Shown one piece after another: positions 26,725-35,257 of a stretch of 64,000 nt of DNA; the stretch's first letter is position 1; each line of letters opens with the position of its first letter. Source of the stretch: Streptomyces cellostaticus (GTDB lineage Bacteria; Actinomycetota; Actinomycetes; Streptomycetales; Streptomycetaceae); contig NZ_JALLIN010000026.1 in NCBI RefSeq assembly GCF_023630175.1, forward strand, positions 42,608 through 106,607, read 5' to 3'. The notes under the pieces are model-generated. The model worked only from the letters and a program-made list of their open reading frames with translations, was not told the DNA's origin and did not search any database. Both the position numbers and the translations under genes were made by a program.

Positions 26725-27843
26725 TCAGCCCGGCAGACCCGCCGGGGTGCCGCCGGCCGCCTCGTAGCCGGCCACGGCCAGCGCTCGGTGGGCGGCGAAG
26801 GCGGCGGCCGGGTCGGCGGACAGGGTCCATGGCAGCGCGCCGACATAACCGTCGACGTGCGCGAGCTGGTCCATGGCCTCAGGCCAGCGCTCGGCCCGGA
26901 CCAGGAAGAACAGCAGCAGATGACGGACGTGCGCGACCAGTTGGTCGTCCGCGCGGGCGGTGTGCACCGCGTGCAGTGCGCCCTGCACCGCCCGGGTGAC
27001 CACCTCGCTCTGGTAGAAGCTCCGGACCAGGTTCACCTCGGGGATGTGCTGGAAGACCGCGAAGAGCGGCAGCGCAGAAAGCAGCGAGCCCTCCGGGGCA
27101 CGGGCCGCGGCGTCCTCGGCGAAGGCGTACGCCTCCTCGCGGGAACCGTGCCACTCCTCCCCCCAGTACCGCAGCGCGGCCAGATGCGCCCCCATGTGGT
27201 GCGGAGCGCGGTCCGCCACGGTCCGCCACAGCTTCTCGAACTCCTCCCGCGGACTGCCCAGACCCCGGGCGGCGGACAGCTCCACGATGTACGGCACCGG
27301 GTCGCCCGGGGCGAGCAGCGCCGCCTCGCCGCAGGCCTGCCGGGCCTCCTCCATGATGATCCGGAACGCTTCCGTGCCCGGCGCGGACGTCCGCCACGCC
27401 TGCTGCGCGAGGAACTCCGCGTACACGGCCGCGCCGCCCGCGTCCTTGGGCCGCTCCGCCCGCCACACCCGCAGCCACTGCCCGCCGGGCGTCTGGTGTA
27501 TCCCGCCCGGTTGCTGCGCCAGCTCCAGTGCCGCCGCGCCCGCGAAGGCCTGCACACGCTGCCAGCGCGCCTCGCCCTCCGCGTCGGTGCCGGCCAGCAA
27601 CTGGGCGGCGGCCCCGTAGTCCCGGGTGCGCCGCACCACGTCCAGCACGTCCAGCAGATCCTTGTCCGGGCCGGGCAACCGCACGTCCAGCTCCTCCTCG
27701 GGCACGAGGCCGTAGGCCGCCGCGCGCGCGGGGTCCGGCCGGCCCGCCGGACCGCCCGCGCCCGCCCCTCGCCCGCGCCGCAGGACCGGGAGCAGCACGA
27801 AGCACAGCAGGACCAGCGCCATGAGCAGCCAGAGAATCGCCAT
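26725..27843 (-). CDS. Membrane-anchored DUF4034-like protein, paralogue 2
   Basis: 372 aa. It begins with a membrane helix (MAILWLLMALVLLCFVLLPV) and a Gly/Arg-rich linker, then a soluble domain that parallels the gene at 23572-24687: PYIVELSAARGLGSP, RAPHHMGAHLAALRYWGEEW, HVDGYVGALPWTLSAD. The shared RAPHH and GALPW/DALPW motifs show common descent. 265 bp separate it from the M48 protease downstream; that gap shows no gene. No ribosome site precedes ATG 27843. Function unknown. Confidence 0.78.
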   Translation of the reverse strand: MAILWLLMALVLLCFVLLPVLRRGRGAGAGGPAGRPDPARAAAYGLVPEEELDVRLPGPDKDLLDVLDVVRRTRDYGAAAQLLAGTDAEGEARWQRVQAFAGAAALELAQQPGGIHQTPGGQWLRVWRAERPKDAGGAAVYAEFLAQQAWRTSAPGTEAFRIIMEEARQACGEAALLAPGDPVPYIVELSAARGLGSPREEFEKLWRTVADRAPHHMGAHLAALRYWGEEWHGSREEAYAFAEDAAARAPEGSLLSALPLFAVFQHIPEVNLVRSFYQSEVVTRAVQGALHAVHTARADDQLVAHVRHLLLFFLVRAERWPEAMDQLAHVDGYVGALPWTLSADPAAAFAAHRALAVAGYEAAGGTPAGLPG

Positions 27844-28008
27844 GCCACAAGCGAACCAGACGCCGCCGACGATTGGCCAACCCCGCCCGCCGCGCCTGTG
27901 GAAAACCCGCGCGCCGTGCCTGTGGAAACCCCGGGCGCCCGGCGCCGCCGAAGCCCCGGGACCCGGCGCTCCCGGGTCCGCCGGACACCACCATCCGGCC
28001 GAGCGCAC

Positions 28009-28014
28009 TACGCT
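28009..28014 (+). promoter_or_regulatory. -10 box of metB, leaderless
   Basis: TACGCT lies 8 nt before ATG 28023 and there is no ribosome site. No good -35 is seen. Confidence 0.4.
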
Positions 28015-28022
28015 CGGTCCAC

Positions 28023-29177
28023 ATGAGCGACAGGCACATCAGTCAGCACTTCGAGACCCTCGCGATCCACGCGGGCAACACCGCGGATCCCCTCACCGGC
28101 GCGGTCGTCCCGCCGATCTACCAGGTCTCGACCTACAAGCAGGACGGCGTGGGCGGACTGCGCGGCGGCTACGAGTACAGCCGCAGCGCCAACCCGACCA
28201 GGACCGCCCTCGAGGAGAACCTCGCCGCGCTGGAGGGCGGCCGGCGCGGCCTCGCGTTCGCCTCCGGCCTGGCGGCCGAGGACACCCTGCTGCGTACGCT
28301 GCTCAGCCCCGGCGACCACGTGGTGATCCCCAACGACGCCTACGGCGGCACGTTCCGGCTCTTCGCCAAGGTGGTCACCCGCTGGGGCGTGGAGTGGTCC
28401 GTCGCCGACACCAGCGACCCGGCCGCCGTACGGGCCGCGATGACGCCGAAGACCAAGGTGGTCTGGGTGGAGACCCCCTCCAACCCGCTGCTCGGCATCA
28501 CCGACATCGCCACCGTCGCCCAGGTCGCCCACGACGCGGGCGCGCGGCTCGTCGTCGACAACACCTTCGCCACGCCCTACCTCCAGCAGCCGCTGTCGCT
28601 CGGGGCCGACGTCGTGGTGCACTCGCTGACCAAGTACATGGGCGGTCACTCGGACGTGGTCGGCGGCGCCCTGATCGCCTCCGACCAGACGCTGGGCGAG
28701 GAACTGGCGTACCACCAGAACGCGATGGGCGCCGTCGCCGGCCCCTTCGACTCCTGGCTGGTCCTGCGCGGCGCCAAGACCCTCGCGGTGCGCATGGACC
28801 GGCACAGCGAGAACGCCACGCGGGTCGCCGACATGCTCACCCGGCACCCGCGCGTCAGCAGCGTGCTCTACCCGGGCCTGCCCGAGCACCCCGGGCACGA
28901 GGTGGCCGCCAAGCAGATGAAGGCGTTCGGCGGCATGGTGTCCTTCCGGGTCCGGGGCGGCGAGGAGGCCGCCGTCGAGGTGTGCAACCGCGCCAAGGTC
29001 TTCACCCTCGGCGAGTCGCTGGGCGGCGTCGAGTCGCTCATCGAGCACCCCGGCCGGATGACCCACGCCTCCGCGGCCGGTTCCGCCCTGGAGGTCCCGG
29101 CCGACCTGGTGCGCCTGTCCGTCGGCATCGAGAACGTCGACGACCTGCTCGAGGACCTGCAGCAGGCGCTCGGCTAA
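28023..29177 (+). CDS. metB: Cystathionine gamma-synthase (PLP-dependent)
   Basis: 384 aa. A Cys/Met metabolism PLP enzyme with ETLAIHAGNT at the start, the YSRSANPTR substrate loop, FASGLAAEDTLL, and the PLP-binding Lys in HSLTKYMGGHSDVVGG. The C-terminal EHPGRMTHAS fits gamma-synthase/gamma-lyase. It couples O-acyl-homoserine and cysteine to cystathionine; a gamma-lyase role cannot be excluded from sequence. The threonine deaminase ilvA is 2 kb away. The stop codon touches the left end of a MITE-like repeat. Confidence 0.88.
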   Translation: MSDRHISQHFETLAIHAGNTADPLTGAVVPPIYQVSTYKQDGVGGLRGGYEYSRSANPTRTALEENLAALEGGRRGLAFASGLAAEDTLLRTLLSPGDHVVIPNDAYGGTFRLFAKVVTRWGVEWSVADTSDPAAVRAAMTPKTKVVWVETPSNPLLGITDIATVAQVAHDAGARLVVDNTFATPYLQQPLSLGADVVVHSLTKYMGGHSDVVGGALIASDQTLGEELAYHQNAMGAVAGPFDSWLVLRGAKTLAVRMDRHSENATRVADMLTRHPRVSSVLYPGLPEHPGHEVAAKQMKAFGGMVSFRVRGGEEAAVEVCNRAKVFTLGESLGGVESLIEHPGRMTHASAAGSALEVPADLVRLSVGIENVDDLLEDLQQALG

Positions 29178-29338
29178 GGGCTGTCCCGTATTCCCCGGTG
29201 GGTCGGCGCACGGCGTCGGATGCGGTGCGTCGCACGGCGGAGGGTCGTCCTCGTACGGGGCGTACTCGGGCGATCCGACAACGCGGCGAGGTGCCGTGGC
29301 CGTCGTCGTGCGCCCGCCGGGGATCGCGGGACAGCCCT
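29177..29338. repeat. MITE-like element with terminal inverted repeats
   Basis: A 162-bp stretch bounded by perfect 12-bp inverted repeats AGGGCTGTCCCG (29177-29188) and CGGGACAGCCCT (29327-29338). The match continues inward as CCCCGG(T/C)GGG. The inside contains CGTACTCGGGCGATCCGACA and ACGCGGCGAGGTGCC, strings I recall as frequent in Streptomyces intergenic DNA. No coding capacity. It directly follows the metB stop codon. Confidence 0.65.
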
Positions 29339-29520
29339 CAGTGCCGTGCCGGGCGCCGCGAGCCGGTGAACCTCTCCGCTCACGGCATCGGGTGGGGTCC
29401 CTCCCGGTCACGGCACCCGGTCGCGTCCGGGACGTCGCGGCGTACGGCCCGGCGCCGGCGCCGCCGCGCCCGGTGCGTGCCCGGGCCGCCCGGTCGAGGG
29501 CCGGGGGAGTGCCGACCTGG

Positions 29521-29558
29521 AGCCCGGGCCCTCGCATACGCATGCGAGGGCCCGGGCT
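29521..29558. terminator. Very strong bidirectional hairpin
   Basis: Perfect 17-bp arms (AGCCCGGGCCCTCGCAT 29521-29537; complement 29542-29558) with loop ACGC. It sits between metB and the convergent membrane-protein gene. The remaining sequence 29339-29520 and 29559-29625 shows no gene. Confidence 0.8.
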
Positions 29559-29625
29559 TCTGGCCTTTGCGGCGGTCGGGGCACCCCCGCAAGGCACGCT
29601 CCGGGCGCCGGGAACGCCGTCCACG

Positions 29626-29874
29626 TCACCAGCCGGTGAGCGGCACGGTCGTCTGCGACGGCGGCTCCGCCCAGGGCTGCGCCCGCACCGCCCACACGGT
29701 GAAGGCCACGGCCGCCGCGCACAGCAGCAGCCACATCAGGCGGTGCGCGAGCAGCCGGCGCCGCAGCAGCCGGCCGCCGCGGCGGACGGCCTCGGCGTGC
29801 AGGTCGGGCGGTACCGGCACCGGGACCTCCTCCAGGATCCGCCGCACGGCGGCCTCCCGCTGGGGGCGGTTCAC
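29626..29874 (-). CDS. Small membrane protein downstream of an ECF-like sigma factor
   Basis: 82 aa. A basic amphipathic N-terminal half (RRILEEVPVPVPPDLHAEAVRRGGRLL) faces the cytoplasm. One membrane helix (LMWLLLCAAAVAFTVWAV) and a short outer tail follow. GTG 29874 has GGGAGG upstream. It starts 25 bp after the sigma-factor gene, so they form an operon. The order and topology suggest an anti-sigma or sigma-modulating protein, but there is no zinc anti-sigma motif (HxxxCxxC), so this is inference from context. Confidence 0.65.
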   Translation of the reverse strand: MNRPQREAAVRRILEEVPVPVPPDLHAEAVRRGGRLLRRRLLAHRLMWLLLCAAAVAFTVWAVRAQPWAEPPSQTTVPLTGW

Positions 29875-29899
29875 CGCCGCCTCCCACCCGGTGGCCGCC

Positions 29900-30403
29900 T
29901 CACGACGGCGCCACCCTCGTGCCCATCGCGCCCGGCGCCGCCCTGCGCGCCGGATGCAGGACAGTGGCCGTCGCCCGGTCGCAGACGGCGTGCACCCGTT
30001 CGACGGGCAGGCCCAGCAGGGCCGCGGTCTGCTCCTCGGCGACCCCCTCGAACATCCTCAGCACCAGGATCAGCCGCTCCTGCGGCGCCAGCTCCGCGAG
30101 CGGGCTGCGCGGATGCGGGCGGGCCCGGCCCGCGGCCCCGTAGTGCCGCCAGGCCTCGTGCGCGAACCGGGTGGCCAGGTACTGGCGTGCGCACTCGTAG
30201 GGATCCTCGCCGCGCAGCCGGTGCCAGCGGGCGTAGGTGTGGGCCAGCGCCGGCACCAGCAGCCTCCGCGCGCGCGGGCCGTCGTCCGGGGCCTCTCCGG
30301 TGAGCAGGGTCGCGGCATGCAGCAGCCGCCCCGCCGCGCCCGCGACGAACGCCTCGAACTCCCGGTCCCGGCGGGCATCGCGGGACGCCTGCCGATCACG
30401 CAC
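29900..30403 (-). CDS. ECF-type (SigE-family-like) sigma factor, possibly degenerate
   Basis: 167 aa. Region 2-like FEAFVAGAAGRLLHAATLLTG is followed by YARWHRLRGEDPYECARQYLA, as in the small actinobacterial SigE family. Region 4 is PQERLILVLRMFEGVAEEQTAALL, with a DNA-recognition helix LPVERVHAVCDRA. The -10 melting part of region 2 is less acidic than usual (no DLVQE-like motif), so activity is uncertain. GTG 30403 has GGGGAGG 5 nt upstream. The downstream membrane protein may regulate it. Confidence 0.78.
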   Translation of the reverse strand: MRDRQASRDARRDREFEAFVAGAAGRLLHAATLLTGEAPDDGPRARRLLVPALAHTYARWHRLRGEDPYECARQYLATRFAHEAWRHYGAAGRARPHPRSPLAELAPQERLILVLRMFEGVAEEQTAALLGLPVERVHAVCDRATATVLHPARRAAPGAMGTRVAPS

Positions 30404-30538
30404 CGCGCCTCCCCCCTGAGGGGGTCCCGTCCGGTACGGGACGGACGCACCGCGCACCACGCAGGACCCGGTCTCATATCAGGCCAGTGGCGGCCCGGGG
30501 TCAAGACTCGGGACCGCACCCGTCGTCCGGGGGGCGCG

Positions 30539-31063
30539 TCAGGAAGCGGGCGCCGCCTCGGCCGCCGGTACCGGCTGGACCGCCATCCGGGAGGAGAGCG
30601 CGGTATTGAAGCGCGTGAGGAGCGCGCAGAACTGCTCGCGCTCCTCCGGGGCCCAGTCGTGTGTCAGCTCGGCCATCAACTGACGCCTCGACGAACGTAC
30701 TTCCTCCAGCCGGGCGGCCCCGCGCGGGGAGAGCTGGAGCACCACGGCCCGTCCGTCCTCCGGGTGCGAGGTGCGCTTGACGAGGCCCGTGTCGACCAGC
30801 GGGGCCACCTGCCGGGTGACCGTGGAGGAGTCGATCCCCATGCTCGCGGCGAGCGCCTTGACGCCCATCGGACCCTCGCTGTCGAGACGGTTGAGCAGCA
30901 GGTAGGCGGCACGGTCCATGGTGTTGCGCACCTGCCCGACGCCACCGAGCCGGGTCTGTTCGGCACGCCGGGCGAACACCGCCACCTCGTGCTGGAGGGT
31001 GTCGAGAAGACCGGTGTCACCGACGGTCGTCATGTCCATCGACATTTCAGGTGTTGTGGGCAT
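30539..31063 (-). CDS. MarR-family transcriptional regulator
   Basis: 174 aa. Winged helix-turn-helix around residues 45-125: AYLLLNRLDSEGPMGVKALAASMG with recognition helix DSSTVTRQVAPLV, and wing RTSHPEDGRAVVLQLSPRG. MarR proteins are dimeric repressors released by small aromatic or oxidant ligands. It is divergent from ilvA across 144 bp and could regulate either itself or ilvA. No clear ribosome site at ATG 31063; two internal Met codons (residues 7 and 9 or so) are alternatives. Confidence 0.88.
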   Translation of the reverse strand: MPTTPEMSMDMTTVGDTGLLDTLQHEVAVFARRAEQTRLGGVGQVRNTMDRAAYLLLNRLDSEGPMGVKALAASMGIDSSTVTRQVAPLVDTGLVKRTSHPEDGRAVVLQLSPRGAARLEEVRSSRRQLMAELTHDWAPEEREQFCALLTRFNTALSSRMAVQPVPAAEAAPAS

Positions 31064-31207
31064 GGCCGGAGGCTCGCTTCATGAGGGCTGCTGGGTTGGG
31101 GGACAGGGTACGCGGCCCGGACGCGGACCGTACCGGCGCTGCGCAAACCCGGTCTCGGAGCTTGGTCACACCCGTCACGTACGACCGTGAACTGCGAGAC
31201 TCGGTTC

Positions 31208-32437
31208 ATGAGCTACCGCACGGCCGGCTCCTTGCGCTCCGTCACCCTCGATGACGTGCGCGGAGCCCAGAAGATGCTCTCGGGTGTGGCGCGGCGGACC
31301 GCGATGGAGGGCAGCCGGCACCTGTCCCAGCTGATCGGCGCGCCGGTGCACCTCAAGTGCGAGAACCTGCAGCGAACGGGCTCCTTCAAGCTGCGCGGCG
31401 CCTACGTCCGGATCGCCGGGCTGCTGCCGGAGGAGCGGGCCGCCGGGGTGGTGGCGGCGAGCGCCGGCAACCACGCGCAGGGCGTGGCCCTGGCCTCCTC
31501 GCTGCTGGGTGTGCACGCCACCGTGTTCATGCCGAAGGGCGCCCCGCTGCCCAAGATCAGCGCGACCCGGGAGTACGGCGCCGAGGTGAGGCTGCATGGT
31601 CAGGTGGTCGACGAGACCCTGGCCGCGGCGCAGGAGTACGCGGCTACGACGGGCGCGGTGTTCATCCACCCCTTCGACCACCCCGATGTCATCGCCGGCC
31701 AGGGCACGGTCGGCCTGGAGATCCTCGAGCAGTGCCCGGAGGTGCGCACGATCGTCGTCGGCATCGGCGGCGGCGGGCTCGCGGCCGGCATCGCGGTCGC
31801 GGTCAAGGCGCTGCGCCCCGAGGTCCGGATCGTCGGTGTGCAGGCGGAGGGCGCGGCGGCCTATCCGCCCTCGCTCGCGGCCGGCCGTCCGGTCCAGGTG
31901 CAGAACCCGGCGACGATGGCCGACGGCATCAAGGTGGGCCGGCCCGGTCTGGTGCCCTTCGAGATCATCGGCGACCTGGTGGACGAGGTGCGCACGGTCA
32001 CCGAGGACCAGCTCTCGGCGGCGCTGCTGCTGTGCCTGGAGCGCGCCAAGCTGGTCGTCGAGCCGGCCGGGGCCAGCCCGGTCGCGGCCCTGCTGGCCGA
32101 GCCCGGCGCGTTCCCCGGCCCGGTCGTCGCCGTGCTGTCCGGCGGCAACGTCGACCCGGTGCTGCTCCAGCGGGTGCTGCGGCACGGCATGACCGCCCAG
32201 GGCCGCTACCTGGCGGTCCGGCTGCGGCTGACGGACCGCCCGGGCGCGCTCGCGACGCTGCTCGGGGTGCTGTCCGTGGCCGACGCCAACGTCCTCGACG
32301 TGAGCCATGTGCGGACCGACCCCCGGCTCGGGCTCACGGAGGCCGAGGTGGAACTGCACCTCGAGACGAAGGGCCCGGCGCACTGCGTCGAGGTCGGCCA
32401 GGCGCTGCGGCAGGCGGGCTACACGGTCATCGACTGA
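31208..32437 (+). CDS. ilvA: Threonine ammonia-lyase
   Basis: 409 aa. A fold-type II PLP enzyme: the cofactor Lys is in RTGSFKLRGA, phosphate is held by GIGGGGLAAG, and substrate loop ASAGNHAQGV is present. A C-terminal ACT-like domain (~330-409, LRLTDRPGALATLLGVL) is probably the site of feedback control. It makes 2-oxobutanoate from threonine for isoleucine and, through propionyl-CoA, feeds the PccB pathway. ATG 31208 lacks a ribosome site; GAGACT ends 6 nt before it, so translation may be leaderless. A small hairpin (32451-32466) follows the stop. Confidence 0.93.
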   Translation: MSYRTAGSLRSVTLDDVRGAQKMLSGVARRTAMEGSRHLSQLIGAPVHLKCENLQRTGSFKLRGAYVRIAGLLPEERAAGVVAASAGNHAQGVALASSLLGVHATVFMPKGAPLPKISATREYGAEVRLHGQVVDETLAAAQEYAATTGAVFIHPFDHPDVIAGQGTVGLEILEQCPEVRTIVVGIGGGGLAAGIAVAVKALRPEVRIVGVQAEGAAAYPPSLAAGRPVQVQNPATMADGIKVGRPGLVPFEIIGDLVDEVRTVTEDQLSAALLLCLERAKLVVEPAGASPVAALLAEPGAFPGPVVAVLSGGNVDPVLLQRVLRHGMTAQGRYLAVRLRLTDRPGALATLLGVLSVADANVLDVSHVRTDPRLGLTEAEVELHLETKGPAHCVEVGQALRQAGYTVID

Positions 32438-32651
32438 GGCACCGGACCGGACCGCCGTGGGGCGGTGTCACCCGTCCGGGGAAAACCATTGGCGGACGCG
32501 ATACATCGCGTTATGGTTGGCGGGTCGCTCGCGGTGCGCCGCCGCCCGACGCCGGGACCCGGGGGTGAAAGCCGCTGGTGGAAAACCGAAGGCGGCGGCG
32601 GGCACGCGAACCTAGCCTTTCCGAAGCATCCCCGACGACGTGGAGACCCAC

Positions 32652-33683
32652 ATGCCAGGCGCCATCTATGCCGAAGGCCTGGTGAAGACCTTCGGCGACG
32701 TAAGGGCACTGGACGGCGTAGACCTCGATGTCCCCGAGGGCACCGTCCTCGGCCTGCTCGGGCCGAACGGCGCCGGCAAGACCACGGCGGTCCGCTGTCT
32801 GACGACACTGCTGCGGCCCGACAGCGGACGCGCCGTCGTGGCGGGCGTGGACGTCCTCAGGGACCCCGACGCCGTACGCCGCTCCATCGGCCTCTCCGGC
32901 CAGTTCGCCGCGGTCGACGAGTACCTGACCGGCCGGGAGAACCTGCAGATGGTCGGCCGGCTGTACCAGATGGGGGGCAGGGCGGCCCGGCAGCGCGCGG
33001 TCGAGCTCCTGGAGCAGTTCCATCTCACCGAAGCCGCCGACCGTCCCGCCAAGACCTACTCCGGTGGCATGCGCCGCCGTCTCGACCTCGCCGCCGCCCT
33101 GGTGGTCTCGCCGCCCGTGATGTTCATGGACGAACCGACCACCGGCCTCGACCCGCGCAACCGGCAGCAGCTCTGGGAGGTCATCAAGCAGCTCGTCTCC
33201 GGCGGTACGACCCTGCTGCTGACCACGCAGTACCTGGAGGAGGCCGACCACCTCGCCCACGACATAGCGGTCGTCGACCACGGCCGGGTCATCGCCACGG
33301 GCACCTCCGACCAGCTCAAGGCCCGCACCGGCGGTGAGCGCGTCGAGGTCGTGGTGCACGAGCGGGAGCACATCGCGACCGCCGCCGAGGTGCTGCGCGG
33401 CTTCGGCAAGGGCGACACCACGGTCGAGGAGCACACCCGCAAGCTCACGGTGCCCGTCACCGGCGGTGCCAAGCTGCTCGCCGAGGTCATCCGGGAGCTG
33501 GACGGACGCGGGATCGAGATGGACGACATCGGACTGCGCCGCCCCACCCTCGACGACGTCTTCCTCTCCCTGACCGGCCATGTGGCGGAGGCCGAGGAGT
33601 CCACCGGTGACGACCGGTCCCGCAAGGCCGACAGAGGCAGCAAGGGCGCCCAGGGCGCCACGGGCAAGGAGGCCGTGAAATGA
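32652..33683 (+). CDS. DrrA-type ABC exporter ATPase
   Basis: 343 aa. Walker A GPNGAGKTT, Q-loop SGQFAAVDEYLTG, signature YSGGMRRRLDLA, Walker B VMFMDEPTTGLD and a switch-region TTQYLEEAD with Gln instead of His, a hallmark of the DrrA/daunorubicin-resistance group. A C-terminal extension (~230-315, EVVVHEREHI and RRPTLDDVFLSLTGH) is also DrrA-like. It probably powers export of a drug, lipid or metabolite with the permease encoded next. GGAG lies 7 nt before ATG 32652; the stop overlaps the next start (ATGA). Confidence 0.93.
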   Translation: MPGAIYAEGLVKTFGDVRALDGVDLDVPEGTVLGLLGPNGAGKTTAVRCLTTLLRPDSGRAVVAGVDVLRDPDAVRRSIGLSGQFAAVDEYLTGRENLQMVGRLYQMGGRAARQRAVELLEQFHLTEAADRPAKTYSGGMRRRLDLAAALVVSPPVMFMDEPTTGLDPRNRQQLWEVIKQLVSGGTTLLLTTQYLEEADHLAHDIAVVDHGRVIATGTSDQLKARTGGERVEVVVHEREHIATAAEVLRGFGKGDTTVEEHTRKLTVPVTGGAKLLAEVIRELDGRGIEMDDIGLRRPTLDDVFLSLTGHVAEAEESTGDDRSRKADRGSKGAQGATGKEAVK

Positions 33684-34531
33684 GTGCCGTGACCGAAGCC
33701 GCACCTTCCGCGGCCCCCGGCAACCCGGTCGGCCGGGCCGTCCGTGACTCGCTGATCGTCGCCAAGCGCAATCTGATCCGCATGTGCCGGATCCCCGAGA
33801 TGGTCATTTTCGGGCTGATCCAGCCGATCATGTTCGTGGTGCTGTTCACCTATGTGTTCGGCGGTTCCATCCAGGTCGGCGGATCCAGCTCCACCCAGGC
33901 CTACCGCGAGTTCCTGATGGCGGGCATCTTCGCGCAGACCGTCACCTTCGCCACGGCCGGCGCCGGTGCCGGCATCGCGGACGACATGCACAAGGGCCTC
34001 ATCGACCGCTTCCGCTCGCTGCCCATGGCGCGCGGCGCGGTGCTGACCGGGCGTACCCTCGCGGACCTGGTCCAGACGGCGCTCACCCTGCTCGTCCTTG
34101 CCGTGGTGGCGTTGCTGGTCGGCTGGCGCACGCACGAGAACTTCGGCAAGGTGCTCGCCGGATTCGGCCTGCTCCTGCTGCTCGGGTACGCGTTCTCCTG
34201 GATCGGCGCGCTCATCGGCCTCTCCGTGCGCACCCCCGAGGCGGCCACGTCGGGCGGCCTGATCTGGCTGTTCCCGCTGACCTTCATCTCGAACGCGTTC
34301 GTCGACGCGAACAAGATGCCGCCGTTCCTCCGGCACATCGCGGAGTGGAATCCGTTCAGCGCCACCGTGCAGGCGTGCCGTGAGCTGTTCGGCAACCTCC
34401 CCCCGGGCTACCGGACCCCGGACGCCTGGCCCATGCAGCACCCCGTGTGGAGCTCGCTGATCTGGTCGGTCCTGATCACCGTGGCCTTCCGCACGCTCGC
34501 CGTCCGCAAGTACCGCTCGGCCACCGCGTGA
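33680..34531 (+). CDS. DrrB-type ABC-2 permease
   Basis: 283 aa with six hydrophobic segments and the ABC-2 signature region (IADDMHKGLIDRFRSLPMARGAVLTGR, then SWIGALIGL and PLTFISNAFV). It forms a transporter with the preceding ATPase and is translationally coupled to it by a 4-bp overlap. No biosynthetic genes are adjacent, so the substrate is unknown. Confidence 0.92.
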   Translation: MSAVTEAAPSAAPGNPVGRAVRDSLIVAKRNLIRMCRIPEMVIFGLIQPIMFVVLFTYVFGGSIQVGGSSSTQAYREFLMAGIFAQTVTFATAGAGAGIADDMHKGLIDRFRSLPMARGAVLTGRTLADLVQTALTLLVLAVVALLVGWRTHENFGKVLAGFGLLLLLGYAFSWIGALIGLSVRTPEAATSGGLIWLFPLTFISNAFVDANKMPPFLRHIAEWNPFSATVQACRELFGNLPPGYRTPDAWPMQHPVWSSLIWSVLITVAFRTLAVRKYRSATA

Positions 34532-34542
34532 GGGCATGAAGA

Positions 34543-34572
34543 CGCCCCCGGCGTCCTGGGACGCCGGGGGCG
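34543..34572. terminator. Bidirectional hairpin between the exporter operon and greA
   Basis: CGCCCCCGGCGTCC (34543-34556) and GGACGCCGGGGGCG (34559-34572) pair perfectly around two bases, between convergent genes. Confidence 0.75.
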
Positions 34573-34595
34573 CGACATGAACCCGGTCCGGTGGG

Positions 34596-35096
34596 TCAGC
34601 CCGAGTACGGCTCCGCCTTCAGGATCCGCACCGAGGCCGTCTTGCCGTTCGGCAGCTCGTACTCCGCGTCCTCGCCGACCTTGTGGCCGATGACGCCGGC
34701 GCCGAGCGGCGACTGCGGCGAGTACGTCTCGACATCGGCGCTCGCGTACTCGCGGGAGGCGAGCAGGAACGTCATCGTGTCGTCCTCGTCACCGTCGAAG
34801 GCGATCGTGACGACCATGCCCGGGGCGACGGCACCGTCCGCGGAGGCCGGAGCCTCGCCCACCTGGGCGTTCTCCAGAAGCTGGGTCAGCTGGCGCACAC
34901 GGAGCTCCTGCTTGCCCTGCTCCTCCTTGGCCGCGTGGTACCCGCCGTTCTCGCGCAGGTCGCCCTCCTCACGCGCGGCGGCGATCTTGGCGGCGATCTC
35001 CGTGCGCGCAGGACCAGTAAGGTACTCAAGCTCGTCCTTGAGCTTGTTGTACGCCTCCTGGGTCAGCCAGGTGACGTTCTCGCTGGTCTGGGTCAC
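34596..35096 (-). CDS. greA: Transcription elongation factor GreA
   Basis: 166 aa. The N-terminal coiled coil holds the acidic tip (AAREEGDLRENGGYHAAKEEQG), which enters the RNA polymerase secondary channel to stimulate transcript cleavage. The C-terminal FKBP-like domain contains SPLGAGVIGHKVGE. GTG 35096 has GAGGAGC 6 nt upstream; the frame runs open to 35177 but the family N-terminus (TQTSENVTWLTQEAY) begins here. Confidence 0.95.
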   Translation of the reverse strand: MTQTSENVTWLTQEAYNKLKDELEYLTGPARTEIAAKIAAAREEGDLRENGGYHAAKEEQGKQELRVRQLTQLLENAQVGEAPASADGAVAPGMVVTIAFDGDEDDTMTFLLASREYASADVETYSPQSPLGAGVIGHKVGEDAEYELPNGKTASVRILKAEPYSG

Positions 35097-35257
35097 AGGG
35101 TGCTCCTCGTCGGTACTGGGAAATACAAAGCATCGCCCTACCCAGAAGAATGTTCCCTCATGGATGGGCGAAACCACGAGCCTAACAATTCAACGGCGGA
35201 AGGGGGAGGACATAAGCCATCAGAATCACATCGGCACAGGTCACGGCCTGCGCCCGG

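Noticed and set aside
27821..31084. 1087-aa plus-strand open frame
   Set aside because: Overlaps metB in another frame and passes through a MITE-like element, terminator and the sigma-factor gene antisense.
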